From positions 62,001 to 126,000 of the forward strand of contig NZ_VSSO01000003.1 in assembly GCF_008312885.1 (NCBI RefSeq): DNA of 64,000 nt. The letters are read 5' to 3'. This DNA is from Lolliginicoccus suaedae (GTDB lineage Bacteria > Actinomycetota > Actinomycetes > Mycobacteriales > Mycobacteriaceae). How positions within the stretch are numbered: position 1 is the stretch's first letter; every line of letters begins with the position of its first letter. Shown piece after piece: positions 19,994-29,307 of the stretch. A program made the translations under genes and the position numbers. A model generated the notes under the pieces. That model ran no database searches. It was not told the origin of the DNA and was given only the letters and a program-made list of their open reading frames with translations.

Positions 19994-21566
19994 GGACGGG
20001 AACCTCCAGGTCCTCGGGGATGAGCGCGCCGTGCGCAAGACGGAGCGACGTGCTCCGCGCCGCCGCGGGATCGCTGCGGGGATGGTCGGTGCGGGTGTGG
20101 CAGCCGCGGGTCTCGCGCCGGTGCAGGGCACCGTGGACGATAGCGCGAGCCACCAGCGCGGGCCCTGTCCACGATCCCGCGAGGATGCCTGCTAGCCGCT
20201 CGAGGCCGCTCTCATCGCGCACCACGCCGGCGTGCTGGCTCATGAGGCCCGGGAGGTCGTCCGCCTCGGTAGCGTCGCGCGGGACCGCGCTCGGCTCGAG
20301 CGCGGGCGCATCGAAGCTGTCCTGGTCGAGGCTGGCCCGGTTTCGCGGCCAGTCGTCCGCAGTGATCGCACGGGCGGCCCGGTCCCCCATCACCGCTGCC
20401 TCGAGGAGGCTGTTGGAGGCGAGCCGGTTCGCGCCGTGCAGCCCGGTGCGCGCTACCTCCCCGACCGCGTAGAGGCCCGGCACGGTCGTGCGCCCCCATG
20501 CGTCGGTGCTGATGCCACCGCAGTGATAGTGCGCGCCGGGTGCCACGGGGATGAGGTCATGAGCGGGCTCGATCCCTTCGGCCCGGCACAGCCTGGTGAT
20601 CGTGGGGAACCGCTGCGCGAAGCCGGGGAGATGGCGGGCATCGAGGTAGACGTGGTTCGTGCCAGCCCGTGCCATGCGGCGAGCGATCGCACGGGCAACG
20701 ATGTCACGGGGGGCGAGGTCGCCGCCGTCACCCGGATCGGTGACGCGCTGGCCGTCATGATCGAGCAGGATCGCTCCCTCGCCGCGAACAGCTTCACTGA
20801 TCAAGGGACTCGTTCCGCTCGCATGCGGCAGGTAGAGCATCGTGGGGTGGAACTGCACGAACTCCATGTCCGCCACTGTCGCTCCGGCGCGCAGCGCTAG
20901 CTCGATCCCGTCGCCGCGCGCGCCAGCCGGGTTAGTGGTCACCTCGTACAGCTGCCCTAGTCCACCGGTGGCGAGCACGACGGCAGGAGCGTGGATGATC
21001 CCGGTGGCGCCCGCCTCGTCGATGACCCGCGCGCCGACCACCGCGCCGGCCTGCACGGCCAGATCCGTGACGGTGGAGCCATCGAGCACGACGATGCCAG
21101 GGTGCTCGTGGCCGGCGGCGCGAACGAGGGCGCGCTGGATCTCGGCGCCCGTGGCGTCGCCCCCGGCGTGAATGATGCGCGGGCGGGAGTGACCGCCTTC
21201 CATGGTCCGCCGGAGAGTGCCGTTCTCGTCGTGGTCGAAGCGGGCACCGCGCTGGATGAGGGTCGCGACGGCTGCAGCGCCGTGGGCCACCACTAGCTGG
21301 GCCGCTCTGGGCTCGACGAGCCCGGCACCGGCAGCAACGGTGTCCGCGACGTGCAGGGCCGGGCTATCGAGCGGGTCGCCGCCGTCGACCACGGCGACGC
21401 CTCCCTGGGCGAGGGCCGTGGCTGTGAGGCGCGTTGATGCCGCGACGACCATCACCCTTAGGCCGCGCGCCCGCAGGCCGAGCGCCGTGGTGAGACCGGC
21501 GATCCCCGCTCCCACCACGACGACATCCGCCGCGCATTCCCACTCCTGCGCGGAGTGGTTCCTCAC
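19986..21566 (-). CDS. nadB: L-aspartate oxidase
   Basis: NadB is an FAD enzyme that oxidises aspartate to iminoaspartate for quinolinate synthesis. The dinucleotide-binding [18 protein letters not shown], the active-site region [12 protein letters not shown], and the late [25 protein letters not shown] are conserved in the succinate dehydrogenase/NadB family. The GTG start overlaps the nadA stop as GTGA. Its length of 526 aa is normal. Confidence 0.96.
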   Translation of the reverse strand: MRNHSAQEWECAADVVVVGAGIAGLTTALGLRARGLRVMVVAASTRLTATALAQGGVAVVDGGDPLDSPALHVADTVAAGAGLVEPRAAQLVVAHGAAAVATLIQRGARFDHDENGTLRRTMEGGHSRPRIIHAGGDATGAEIQRALVRAAGHEHPGIVVLDGSTVTDLAVQAGAVVGARVIDEAGATGIIHAPAVVLATGGLGQLYEVTTNPAGARGDGIELALRAGATVADMEFVQFHPTMLYLPHASGTSPLISEAVRGEGAILLDHDGQRVTDPGDGGDLAPRDIVARAIARRMARAGTNHVYLDARHLPGFAQRFPTITRLCRAEGIEPAHDLIPVAPGAHYHCGGISTDAWGRTTVPGLYAVGEVARTGLHGANRLASNSLLEAAVMGDRAARAITADDWPRNRASLDQDSFDAPALEPSAVPRDATEADDLPGLMSQHAGVVRDESGLERLAGILAGSWTGPALVARAIVHGALHRRETRGCHTRTDHPRSDPAAARSTSLRLAHGALIPEDLEVPVHA

Positions 21567-22624
21567 TCGCCGCCGCCCGGGCTGCCGATCTCGATCATGC
21601 GCTGCACGGACTTGCGCCCGGCCGCCGCCATCTCTGGGTCGACGTGCACCTCATCGGTGCCCTCGACGAGGCTGCGCAGCAGCGCGGCGGGCGTGATCAT
21701 CTTCATGTACTTGCACGAGGCGCGATCGTTGACGGCGCGGAAGTCCACGTCGGGCGCGGCCCGGCGCAGCTGGTGGAGCATGCCTACCTCGGTGGCGACG
21801 AGGATCTCGCGCTTGCCTGTCGATCGGGCAGCGTCGAGCATGCCTCCGGTGGAGAGGATCTTCACGCGGTCCGACGGGACGGCCCCCTCCCCGGCCAGGT
21901 ACAGCGCCGAGGTGGCGCAGCCGCACTCCGGGTGGACGTACAGGTCGGCATCCGGGTGGTTGCGCGCCTGCTCGGCGAGCTCGTCGCCGTTGATCCCGGC
22001 GTGGACGTGGCACTCCCCCGCCCAGATGTGCATGTTCTGGCGGCCGGTGACTCGCTTGACGTGCGCACCAAGGAACTGGTCGGGAAGGAAGAGCACCTCG
22101 GTGCCGGGGTCGATCGAGTTGACGACGTCCACTGCGTTGGAGGAGGTGCAGCAGATGTCGGTGAGCGCCTTGACCTCTGCGGTGGTGTTGACGTAGGAGA
22201 CGACCATCGCTTCGGGGTGGTCGGCCTTCCATTCGCGCAGATCATCGGCGGAGATGGAGTCGGCGAGGGAGCAGCCCGCGCGCTGGTCCGGGATGAGGAC
22301 GGTCTTCTCCGGCGAGAGGATCTTGGCGGTCTCCGCCATGAAGTGCACGCCGCAGAAGACGATGGTGCCCTCGCTGGCCTCGGCGGCGAGGCGCGAGAGC
22401 GCGAGGGAATCACCGACGTGGTCGGCGACGTCCTGGATCTCGGGCAGCTGGTAGTTGTGCGCGAGAATGGTGGCGTTGCGCTCGCGCGCGAGGCGCCGGA
22501 CCTCCTGCGCCCATTCCGGGGTTGCGGCTACTCCGCCGTAGCCGGTGGGACCGTCGGTGAGCTGGCCGAGCAGCCGCACCGTGGTGTCGGTCAAATACAG
22601 CGGCGTTGTCACTGCGGTCGTCAT
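21563..22624 (-). CDS. nadA: Quinolinate synthase
   Basis: NadA is a [4Fe-4S] enzyme condensing iminoaspartate with dihydroxyacetone phosphate to quinolinate. The conserved cluster-binding Cys residues fall in [21 protein letters not shown] and [39 protein letters not shown] is the N-terminal signature. The start chosen is [11 protein letters not shown]. The gene is first in the nad operon and divergent from nrtR, with the operator at 22709-22731 in between. Confidence 0.96.
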   Translation of the reverse strand: MTTAVTTPLYLTDTTVRLLGQLTDGPTGYGGVAATPEWAQEVRRLARERNATILAHNYQLPEIQDVADHVGDSLALSRLAAEASEGTIVFCGVHFMAETAKILSPEKTVLIPDQRAGCSLADSISADDLREWKADHPEAMVVSYVNTTAEVKALTDICCTSSNAVDVVNSIDPGTEVLFLPDQFLGAHVKRVTGRQNMHIWAGECHVHAGINGDELAEQARNHPDADLYVHPECGCATSALYLAGEGAVPSDRVKILSTGGMLDAARSTGKREILVATEVGMLHQLRRAAPDVDFRAVNDRASCKYMKMITPAALLRSLVEGTDEVHVDPEMAAAGRKSVQRMIEIGSPGGGE

Positions 22625-22708
22625 GGCCGGTCTCCTCACGATCTGGTTCTTCCGGGGCCGATGCCCGGAGCGTTGCGCGGGAACGGCGTGGTCCGCCCCC
22701 TCGCATCA

Positions 22709-22731
22709 GTTTTCGACTTACAATCGAAAAC
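22709..22731. promoter_or_regulatory. NrtR-type operator between nadA and nrtR
   Basis: A perfect 8-bp inverted repeat GTTTTCGA-N7-TCGAAAAC lies directly against the GTG start of nrtR (22732) and 85 bp upstream of the nadA start. An AT-rich palindrome in the only regulatory gap between divergent nadA and a NrtR gene strongly suggests autoregulation and control of NAD synthesis. Confidence 0.75.
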
Positions 22732-23451
22732 GTGAATGTCAATACTATCACCGCGCACGAAGTACTGGTAGCCGTGTTCCAGGTGCGCCCCAGCCCGGGG
22801 CATCCGGAGACGAGGCCATCGGCCGCGGCGCCCGAGCTGTGCGTCCTGCTCTGGCAGCGGGCGCTCCCCCCGATGCCTGGTGCGTGGTCGCTGCCCGGCG
22901 GCAGGCTCCGCGATGACGAGGACCTGCCCACCTCCGCCCGCCGCCAGCTTGCCGAGAAGGTCGACGTCCGCGAGCTCGCCCACCTCGAGCAGCTGTCCGT
23001 CTTCAGCGATCCGTGCCGCGTGCCCGGACGACGCGTGATCGCCTCGACGTTCCTCGGGCTCATCCCCTGCCAGTCCGAGCCCGAGCTTCCGGCCGACACC
23101 AGCTGGCATCCCGTCGCGCGCTTGCCCGGGATGGCGTTCGACCACCGCATCGTGGTCGATCACGCGCGCAGCAGGCTCGCCGCCAAGCTGTCCTACACCA
23201 ATATCGGGTTCGCCCTCGCGCCCGGCGAGTTCACCATCTCCACGCTCCGCACCATCTACAGCGCGGCCCTCGGCTACCCCGTGGATGCGACCAACCTGCA
23301 GCGCGTCCTCGGTCGGCGCGGCGTGATCACCCCCACCGGGACCACCGCGCGATCCGGGCGCACGGGCGGGCGTCCCGCTGCCCTCTACCGCTACGCCGAC
23401 ACCGACTTCCGGGTCACCGATGAGTTCGCGGCGCTTCGACCGCCCTCCTAG
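22732..23451 (+). CDS. nrtR: NrtR-family transcriptional regulator of NAD synthesis
   Basis: The protein of 239 aa has an N-terminal Nudix-like domain (LLWQRALPPMPGAWSLPGG) with a degenerate catalytic box: positions normally REUxEE read RQLAEK. This fits a non-hydrolytic sensor. The C-terminal part (FTISTLRTIYSAALGYPVD and later GGRPAALYRY) is the winged-helix domain of NrtR regulators, which respond to ADP-ribose or NAD-related ligands. The GTG start at 22732 abuts the palindrome, suggesting leaderless transcription. The upstream extension of the frame is not Nudix-like. Confidence 0.88.
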   Translation: MNVNTITAHEVLVAVFQVRPSPGHPETRPSAAAPELCVLLWQRALPPMPGAWSLPGGRLRDDEDLPTSARRQLAEKVDVRELAHLEQLSVFSDPCRVPGRRVIASTFLGLIPCQSEPELPADTSWHPVARLPGMAFDHRIVVDHARSRLAAKLSYTNIGFALAPGEFTISTLRTIYSAALGYPVDATNLQRVLGRRGVITPTGTTARSGRTGGRPAALYRYADTDFRVTDEFAALRPPS

Positions 23452-23569
23452 CCAGCGGGTGAATCACAGCGCGCGCGATCGAGCCAGCGGTACCGTGGGA
23501 ACGTCGCGGCAATGATGCGGCGCGGCAGCAATGCGGCGTCCCCGACGACAACCCCGATCGCGAGGACCG

Positions 23570-24223
23570 ATGTTGAACGAGTTCACTGGTTTCCCCGTCG
23601 CCGCGCTGGACTTCTACGAGGACCTCGAGGCCGACAACTCGAAACAGTTCTGGGCGTCGAGCAAGCACATCTATGACGAAGCCGTGAAACGGCCGATGCT
23701 CGCGATGCTCGGCCTCCTCGAGGAGGAGTTCGGCCCAGCGAAGCTCTTCCGGCCCTACCGGGACGTGCGCTTCTCGCGGGACAAAGCCCCGTACAAGACG
23801 CACCAGGGGGCGTACGTGGGCTCGGGCCAGAGCGCCGGCTGGTACGTCCAGATCGACGCGGCGGGAATCTTCATCGGTGCTGGCTTCTACGGTGGATCCG
23901 CCACCGAGATCGCCGCATACCGGCGCGCCGTCGACGATGCCACGACTGGACCAGAGCTCGAGACGATCATCGGCAGCCTGCGCGCGGACTACGAGATCGG
24001 CGGGGAACAGCTCAAGACCAAGCCACGCGGCTTCGCGCCGGACCACCCGCGGATCGCGCTGCTACGGCATAAATCGATCACAGTCGGTCAGCGTCATGTA
24101 TCCCCGGCATGGCTGAGCACCCCCGAAGCACTCGACCGCGTCCGCGGGACATGGCGGGAGCTACGGCCCCTCGTCGAGTGGCTCACCCGCAACACCGGGC
24201 ACGCTGATCACGCGCGCACGTGA
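23570..24223 (+). CDS. DUF2461 domain protein
   Basis: The 217-aa product has the DUF2461/TIGR02453 pattern: FYEDLEADNSKQFWASSKHIYD at the start, FRPYRDVRFSRDKAPYKTHQG in the middle and GFYGGSATEIAAYR later. The function of the family is unknown. The ATG at 23570 follows a CGAGGA ribosome-binding site. Its last 16 bp overlap the 3' end of the convergent DUF2567 gene. Confidence 0.85.
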   Translation: MLNEFTGFPVAALDFYEDLEADNSKQFWASSKHIYDEAVKRPMLAMLGLLEEEFGPAKLFRPYRDVRFSRDKAPYKTHQGAYVGSGQSAGWYVQIDAAGIFIGAGFYGGSATEIAAYRRAVDDATTGPELETIIGSLRADYEIGGEQLKTKPRGFAPDHPRIALLRHKSITVGQRHVSPAWLSTPEALDRVRGTWRELRPLVEWLTRNTGHADHART

Positions 24224-24711
24224 TCGCGTCGGCGCTGCGACCGCGCCTCCACACCAAGACCGGGATCATCGCTCATCCCCGCCGCGATGAAATACACGAA
24301 CACCGCGACCATCGGCTGGATGAGCAGCGCCTGCCACAGTGACATCTCCGGGGGCACCGATACCAGTGTCAGATCCTCGAGGGGCACGGCATCCTGGCTC
24401 CGCAGGCCCGCGAGCAGTGTGCCCAGGCTCGCGGTGATCCATGCGCCGAGGCCCGCCGTCGCCGCCAGCATCACCACCGCGAGCGGACCACGCGCAGCAA
24501 CGACCAGCCACGCCCCGACGCCCAGCACGATCCCCGCGATCACGGAGATGCCGGCGAAGTACATCACGGCGTCGAAGACGGTAGTGCTCTCGCCCGGAAG
24601 GGTCGCCGTGCCCTGATCCGCGACGACCGTCGGCACCGACGGCGCCACCACGGCCCACACGGCGGCCGAGCCGAGACCAACGATCACGCCCAGGAAGAGG
24701 ATTCGTGCCAC
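24208..24711 (-). CDS. DUF2567-like membrane protein
   Basis: A 167-aa membrane protein has four hydrophobic helices (about residues 2-26, 47-71, 74-100, 126-145) and a basic tail SQRRRDHVRA. The position near nad genes and the overall pattern recall the mycobacterial DUF2567 protein. That assignment is from memory. The GTG start at 24711 is preferred because the longer open frame upstream shadows the citE-like gene. Function unknown. Confidence 0.65.
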   Translation of the reverse strand: MARILFLGVIVGLGSAAVWAVVAPSVPTVVADQGTATLPGESTTVFDAVMYFAGISVIAGIVLGVGAWLVVAARGPLAVVMLAATAGLGAWITASLGTLLAGLRSQDAVPLEDLTLVSVPPEMSLWQALLIQPMVAVFVYFIAAGMSDDPGLGVEARSQRRRDHVRA

Positions 24712-24757
24712 GGTCCCACGGTACGCGAGCTGGCGAGATTTTCGCGCGCGAGCACCA

Positions 24758-25705
24758 CTAGGAGCGGCCTTCGCCCCCCTCGTCCCGGGAAACCACCGAG
24801 CGCGCCACGATGGACCGCGCGAGCGCGCGGCCCGCCTCGTCCACCATTTCCCCGTCCAGCATGATCGCCCCGCGCGCGCCGCCCTCGAGAGAGGTGGCCG
24901 TCTCGTATGCGTCGAGCAGGCGCTGCGCCCGCTCGAGCTCCTCCCCGGAGGGCGTGAACGCCGCGTTCCCGCGCTCGATCTGCGAGGGATGGATGACCCA
25001 CTTGCCGTCATAGCCCAGTGCCGCGGTCCGCCGCGCCGCCCGATCGAACGCCTCGGGATCACCGATATCGACGAACGGCCCATCGATGGCCTGCAAGCCG
25101 TGGGCCCGGGCCGCGATGAGGATGCTCATCAGCGCGTGATGGTAGGCATCACCAGGCGCGTAGCCCGGCGGCTGGTCACCGACCCTCAAGGTCCGGATCC
25201 CCAGGCTGGCCATCAGGTCCGCCGGGCCGAGGACCAGGGACACCAGCCGAGGGCTGGCGGCAGCGATCTCGTCGACCCTCCGCAGCGCGGCCGCGGACTC
25301 GATCTGCGCCTCGATGCCGATGCGGCCGGGCGGCAGCCCATGCAAGGCCTCGAGCTGATCGAGCAGCAGGGACAGCGCGTGGACGTGGCCAGGGTGATCC
25401 GCCTTGGGCAGCACCAGAGCGTCGACCTCGCTGCCCGCCCCCGCCACGATGTCGATGACATCCCGATGCGTCCAGGGCGTCGTCCAGGCGTTGACGCGCA
25501 CCGTCCGCGCGCGGCCGCCCCAGCTGCCCGACACCAGCGCCTCGACCACCTGGCCGCGCGCGGACTCCTTCGCGCCCTGCGCCACAGCATCCTCGAGGTC
25601 CAGCAGGACCGCATCGCACGGGAGGGCCCGCGCCTTGTCGATCATCCGCGGATTGCTACCCGGAACAGCAAGAATGGTGCGCCGAGCGGATCGTTCCTTG
25701 GTCAT
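24758..25705 (-). CDS. HpcH/HpaI-family lyase (CitE-like)
   Basis: The 315-aa protein carries TILAVPGSNPRMIDKA, AVLLDLEDAV, IGIEAQIESA and VLGPADLMASLG, the CitE-like barrel motifs that bind Mg and CoA thioesters. There are no citrate lyase alpha or gamma subunits nearby, so it is a stand-alone CitE homologue. Relatives act as malyl-CoA or citramalyl-CoA lyases or malyl-CoA thioesterases, and the substrate cannot be fixed here. The start at MTKERSARR is chosen because family homology begins there. Confidence 0.88.
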   Translation of the reverse strand: MTKERSARRTILAVPGSNPRMIDKARALPCDAVLLDLEDAVAQGAKESARGQVVEALVSGSWGGRARTVRVNAWTTPWTHRDVIDIVAGAGSEVDALVLPKADHPGHVHALSLLLDQLEALHGLPPGRIGIEAQIESAAALRRVDEIAAASPRLVSLVLGPADLMASLGIRTLRVGDQPPGYAPGDAYHHALMSILIAARAHGLQAIDGPFVDIGDPEAFDRAARRTAALGYDGKWVIHPSQIERGNAAFTPSGEELERAQRLLDAYETATSLEGGARGAIMLDGEMVDEAGRALARSIVARSVVSRDEGGEGRS

Positions 25706-25852
25706 CCCGCGCCTCCTTGGCGGCTCATCCCCGCCGACGTTTCCTGAGAGTTTCCGCGCCACTGCTCCAATACCACCCATTCGGCACGCGAGCGGTTGCA
25801 ACAAGACTGTAAAGTAAGTCACGTTTTGACGACGAAGGTGAGGAACCAGCCA

Positions 25853-27142
25853 GTGCCGAAGCTTCCCCGCACCCGGTCACGGTCGACGCAACCGGGCCAC
25901 AACCCCACCAGCATTCTCGCGCTGGCCGCACTGCTCCCCGTGGGATTGTTCGGCATCGCCGCAGGCTCGGACCTCGAGCATGCCGATACCGTCGCTGAGC
26001 AGGCGCAGGCCACTGCCCTCGCTGATGTAGCGATCCGCCATGCCGCGACATCCACGAACGAGGCCGCCGTCGTGGGCATCGTGACCCCGGAACTGCGCAC
26101 CCCGCCACCACTGCGCAGCGCGCGCTCCATCGCTGTCGACGATGCCGCCCGAGCGGCCGGGATCGATCCCGACGAGGCGCTTACCCAGCTAGACCATGCC
26201 ATCGGCTCCGCGCTGGAGAACGTCGCGGTCAACCTCGGCGCGTTCTCCGTGCCCGCAGTGATGGTCGACGCCTACAAGCGCGCCGCTGCGAACATGGTGG
26301 ATACCCGTCCCGGCTGCGGGCTATCCTGGACGCTGCTCGGGGGCATCGGCCGGGTCGAGTCCGGCCATGCCAGCAACGGCGCCGTCGACATCAATGGCCG
26401 CACGCTGCGCCCCATCCTTGGTCCTCGCCTCGACGGCACCACACCAAACACCGCCACCATCCGCGACACCGATGGTGGCCAGATCGACGGTGATGACCAG
26501 TTCGACCGGGCCATCGGAGCGATGCAGTTCATCCCCAGCACGTGGGCGATGTACGCCTCGGACGGCAACGGCGATGGCACCTCCGATCCCCACAATGTCT
26601 ACGACGCGACCCTCGCCGCAGCGAAGTACCTGTGCGATGCCGGCGGTGACCTCACTGTCCCGGCGAACCAGGAGCGGGCGATCCTGCGGTACAACCAGTC
26701 CCGCAGCTACCTGCACAATGTCCGCAACTGGGCCACTGCCTACGCCACCGGGGTGCTCCCCACGCCGACCGACCTTCCCCCGGCCGGCATCCTGCCCTGG
26801 GAGCTTCCCGCCCCCGGCGCTCCCGGCAGCGACACCGATGAATCGGCGCGCACCCTCGCCGCGGAGCTCCTCGCCCAGCGCGAGGGCGAAGGCCTCGAGA
26901 CCGATGCGGCCGAGGAAGCGACCGAGCCCGAGGCGCCCCGCACACCGCTCGACGATCTCGCCGAGCTGCTGCCGCCGCCGCCGACCCTGCCGTGCGTGAT
27001 CTTCTGCCCGCCGCCCGGCCAGCCGGCTCCCGCGCCCGAGCAGCCTGCACCCGCTCCCTCCCCGGAGCAACCAGCCCCGGCACCGAGCGGCCCGCCGCCG
27101 ATCGTCATCCCTGGCGTGGGCGAGATCCAGCTGCCCTTCTAG
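25853..27142 (+). CDS. Secreted lytic murein transglycosylase (SLT_2 type)
   Basis: A GTG at 25853, 8 bp after AGGA, gives 429 aa. An N-terminal hydrophobic segment (SILALAALLPVGLFGIAAG) acts as signal or anchor. The catalytic region has GGIGRVESGHAS with the likely acid Glu, then AIGAMQFIPSTWAMY and ILRYNQSRSYLHNV, as in MltB/SLT_2 enzymes that cut peptidoglycan to anhydro-muropeptides. The C-terminal 100 residues are acidic and then Pro/Ala-rich (repeats of PAPAPEQP), probably a cell-wall-spanning tail. It lies upstream of mrp, an arrangement also recalled from mycobacteria. Confidence 0.9.
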   Translation: MPKLPRTRSRSTQPGHNPTSILALAALLPVGLFGIAAGSDLEHADTVAEQAQATALADVAIRHAATSTNEAAVVGIVTPELRTPPPLRSARSIAVDDAARAAGIDPDEALTQLDHAIGSALENVAVNLGAFSVPAVMVDAYKRAAANMVDTRPGCGLSWTLLGGIGRVESGHASNGAVDINGRTLRPILGPRLDGTTPNTATIRDTDGGQIDGDDQFDRAIGAMQFIPSTWAMYASDGNGDGTSDPHNVYDATLAAAKYLCDAGGDLTVPANQERAILRYNQSRSYLHNVRNWATAYATGVLPTPTDLPPAGILPWELPAPGAPGSDTDESARTLAAELLAQREGEGLETDAAEEATEPEAPRTPLDDLAELLPPPPTLPCVIFCPPPGQPAPAPEQPAPAPSPEQPAPAPSGPPPIVIPGVGEIQLPF

Positions 27143-27235
27143 AACCCGGCCCCTCCCACGCGCTGACCTGGCAACAAGGCCTGCTCGTGGGAGGGATTCG
27201 TGGCCTGCTCGCCGCAGGGCCTATGATCGACAGTG

Positions 27236-28375
27236 ATGTCCGCACCAAGTGAGTCAGCCATCCGGTCCGCGCTCGCGCGCGTCCAGGATCCAGAGATACG
27301 CAAGCCCATCACCGAGCTAGGCATGGTGAAGAGCATCGACATCGCCGACAATGGCGACGTCGACATCGCCATCTACCTGACGGTGTCGGGATGCCCGATG
27401 CGCACCGAGATCCATGATCGGGTGCAGGCCGCAGCGGCCGACGTGCCCGGAGCGGGCGCCGTCACCGTCACCCTCGATGTGATGAATGACGAGCAGCGCA
27501 CCGAGCTCCGCACCAAGCTTCGTGGTGACTCGAACGAGCCTGTCATCCCGTTCGCGCAACCCGGCTCGCTCACCCGCGTCTTCGCGGTGGCGTCCGGCAA
27601 GGGCGGTGTCGGCAAGTCCAGCGTGACCGTGAACCTCGCGGCCTCGCTCGCCGCTCGCGGGCTGAGCGTCGGCGTGCTCGATGCCGACATCTACGGCCAC
27701 TCGATCCCCCGCATGCTCGGCACCGATGCCAAGCCCACGCAGGTGGACCGGATGATCCTGCCGCCTATCTCGCACGAGGTGAAGCTGATCTCCATCGCGC
27801 AATTCACCACGGGCAACGTTCCCGTGGTGTGGCGCGGCCCCATGCTGCACCGCGCGCTGCAGCAGTTCCTCGCCGACGTGTTCTGGGGCGATCTCGACAT
27901 CCTGCTCCTCGACCTACCGCCCGGCACCGGTGATATCGCCATCTCGGTGGCGCAGCTGATCCCCACCGCGGAGATCCTCGTGGTCACCACGCCGCAGCAG
28001 GCAGCGGCCGAGGTCGCTGAGCGTGCCGGTGCGATCGCCCTGCAGACCCGCCAGCGCGTCGCCGGTGTCATCGAGAACATGTCCTGGCTCGAGCTGCCCG
28101 ACGGCACCCGCATGGACATCTTCGGCGAGGGCGGCGGCGCAGTGGTCGCGGATCGCCTCACCAAGTCGATCGGTGCGGACGTTCCACTGCTCGGCCAGGT
28201 CCCGCTCGACCCGACCGTCCGCGAGGGCGGCGACGCGGGCATGCCGATCGTGCTGTCCAACCCGGAATCCCCGGCCGCGCAAGCCTTGACGGCCATCGCC
28301 GACAAGCTCGCGGTGCGGCAACGCGGCCTCGCCGGGATGTCACTGGGCATCGACACCACGCGCCACCTGCGCTAG
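27236..28375 (+). CDS. mrp: Mrp/ApbC-type P-loop iron-sulfur carrier
   Basis: The N-terminal MIP18/DUF59 domain (ARVQDPEIRKPITELGMV) is followed by a deviant Walker A (VASGKGGVGKSS), LLLDLPPGTGD and a C-terminal IENMSWLELPDG region. Mrp proteins bind ATP and carry [4Fe-4S] clusters to client enzymes. The usual CxxC of many homologues is not seen after IENM; this variation is common in actinobacteria. The ATG at 27236 is preferred over a GTG one codon upstream. Confidence 0.93.
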   Translation: MSAPSESAIRSALARVQDPEIRKPITELGMVKSIDIADNGDVDIAIYLTVSGCPMRTEIHDRVQAAAADVPGAGAVTVTLDVMNDEQRTELRTKLRGDSNEPVIPFAQPGSLTRVFAVASGKGGVGKSSVTVNLAASLAARGLSVGVLDADIYGHSIPRMLGTDAKPTQVDRMILPPISHEVKLISIAQFTTGNVPVVWRGPMLHRALQQFLADVFWGDLDILLLDLPPGTGDIAISVAQLIPTAEILVVTTPQQAAAEVAERAGAIALQTRQRVAGVIENMSWLELPDGTRMDIFGEGGGAVVADRLTKSIGADVPLLGQVPLDPTVREGGDAGMPIVLSNPESPAAQALTAIADKLAVRQRGLAGMSLGIDTTRHLR

Positions 28376-28449
28376 CACTGGACCGCAGTCGGCCGTGCGG
28401 CTGGCGGGGCCAGGGGCTTCTGGCGGGGCTAGCCCAAGGTTCATAGCGG

Positions 28450-28499
28450 CAAACGCGATAGAAGCTGCGGAGAATCCGGGGCAGCTTCTATCGCGTTTG
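28450..28499. terminator. 19-bp perfect hairpin downstream of mrp
   Basis: Arms CAAACGCGATAGAAGCTGC (28450-28468) and GCAGCTTCTATCGCGTTTG (28481-28499) are perfectly complementary around a 12-nt loop. The site lies 75 bp after the mrp stop and 127 bp from the end of the opposing 32-aa gene, so it can terminate transcription from both sides. Confidence 0.75.
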
Positions 28500-28625
28500 G
28501 CCGTTTCCGGTGCTTTTGGCCCTAGCGGCGAGCGTCGGCCACCCGAGCGGCGAGCGCGAGCCACCCAGCGTCGCTCACGCTGGCCTCGCCCCAGCGAACC
28601 CACGGCGCCAGGCGCTATGAGCGGC

Positions 28626-28724
28626 CTAGTTGTTGACGAAGAATGACACGACCGACAGGATCACGAGCAGCGAGATAAGGACCGCCCAGACGATCATGAT
28701 CTTGTCGGGTCCACCATCGTTCAT
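28626..28724 (-). CDS. 32-aa single-helix membrane peptide
   Basis: A 33-codon frame (starting MNDGGPDKIM) encodes one hydrophobic helix (IVWAVLISLLVILSVVSFFV) ending VNN. A strong AAGGAGGA Shine-Dalgarno sequence sits 5 bp upstream of the ATG, better than most genes here, which supports translation. It follows tatB on the same strand, separated by the triple 22-bp repeat. No family is recognised. Confidence 0.65.
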   Translation of the reverse strand: MNDGGPDKIMIVWAVLISLLVILSVVSFFVNN

Positions 28725-28740
28725 CGTTGTCCTCCTTCGT

Positions 28741-28806
28741 CCTCGAGCAGGCTAGGTGGCGTCCTCGAGCAGGCTAGGTGGCGTCCTCGAGCAGGCTAGG
28801 TGGCGT
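28741..28806. repeat. Three tandem 22-bp repeats across the tatB stop
   Basis: The unit CCTCGAGCAGGCTAGGTGGCGT is repeated exactly three times (28741, 28763, 28785). The last copy contains the tatB C-terminal codons and its TAG (complement of CTA at 28796-28798). The other two copies lie downstream of the stop. The unit length is not a multiple of three, so frame is not preserved, and each copy carries the same stop word in a shifted frame. Confidence 0.85.
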
Positions 28807-29218
28807 CGGGATCGATGGGGGGCTTCTCGTCCATTCCCAGCGGCGCGCGCTCCGGGTTGAGGTGCGGGCGGCCCGGATTGGCTCCGCTGCCGCTCGAGCC
28901 GGTACCGCCGCGACCAGGCTGATCATCAAAATTGCCGGTGAAGAACGAATCATCCCCGTCGAGCAGGTGCCTCGTCACCACCGATCGCGGATTCATCCCC
29001 CGGAGCTTCTGCAGCTCGGAGAGCGGCTTGCGGAACTCGTCGAGATCGGCGCCGAACTCATCCTGGAGCTGCTTGCTGGCTCCGCTGACGTAGTCGCGGG
29101 CCTGCCGGGCAGTCCGGCCAAGCCACATGGCGGCGCCGGGCAGGCGCTCGGGCCCGAGGATGACAAGCGCGGCGACCATGAGAACAAAGATCTCGCCCCA
29201 ACCGATGTTGCTGAACAC
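28796..29218 (-). CDS. tatB: Sec-independent translocase subunit TatB
   Basis: TatB receives twin-arginine signal peptides with TatC in the plasma membrane. The N-terminus [20 protein letters not shown] with LGPERLPG is the TatA/B helix and hinge. It is followed by an amphipathic helix ([26 protein letters not shown]) and a disordered Gly/Pro tail. The 140-aa length fits TatB rather than TatA. It lies downstream of htrA, the position recalled from mycobacteria. Its 3' end is part of a triple 22-bp repeat. Confidence 0.93.
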   Translation of the reverse strand: MFSNIGWGEIFVLMVAALVILGPERLPGAAMWLGRTARQARDYVSGASKQLQDEFGADLDEFRKPLSELQKLRGMNPRSVVTRHLLDGDDSFFTGNFDDQPGRGGTGSSGSGANPGRPHLNPERAPLGMDEKPPIDPDAT

Positions 29219-29307
29219 GCCATTAGACTACGTTGATTCGCCGTCGGCGGCACAGTGTCGGCCCGCGCATCGTCGCGGTGTCGCACGGCGCATGCGCCGC
29301 AACTCGT

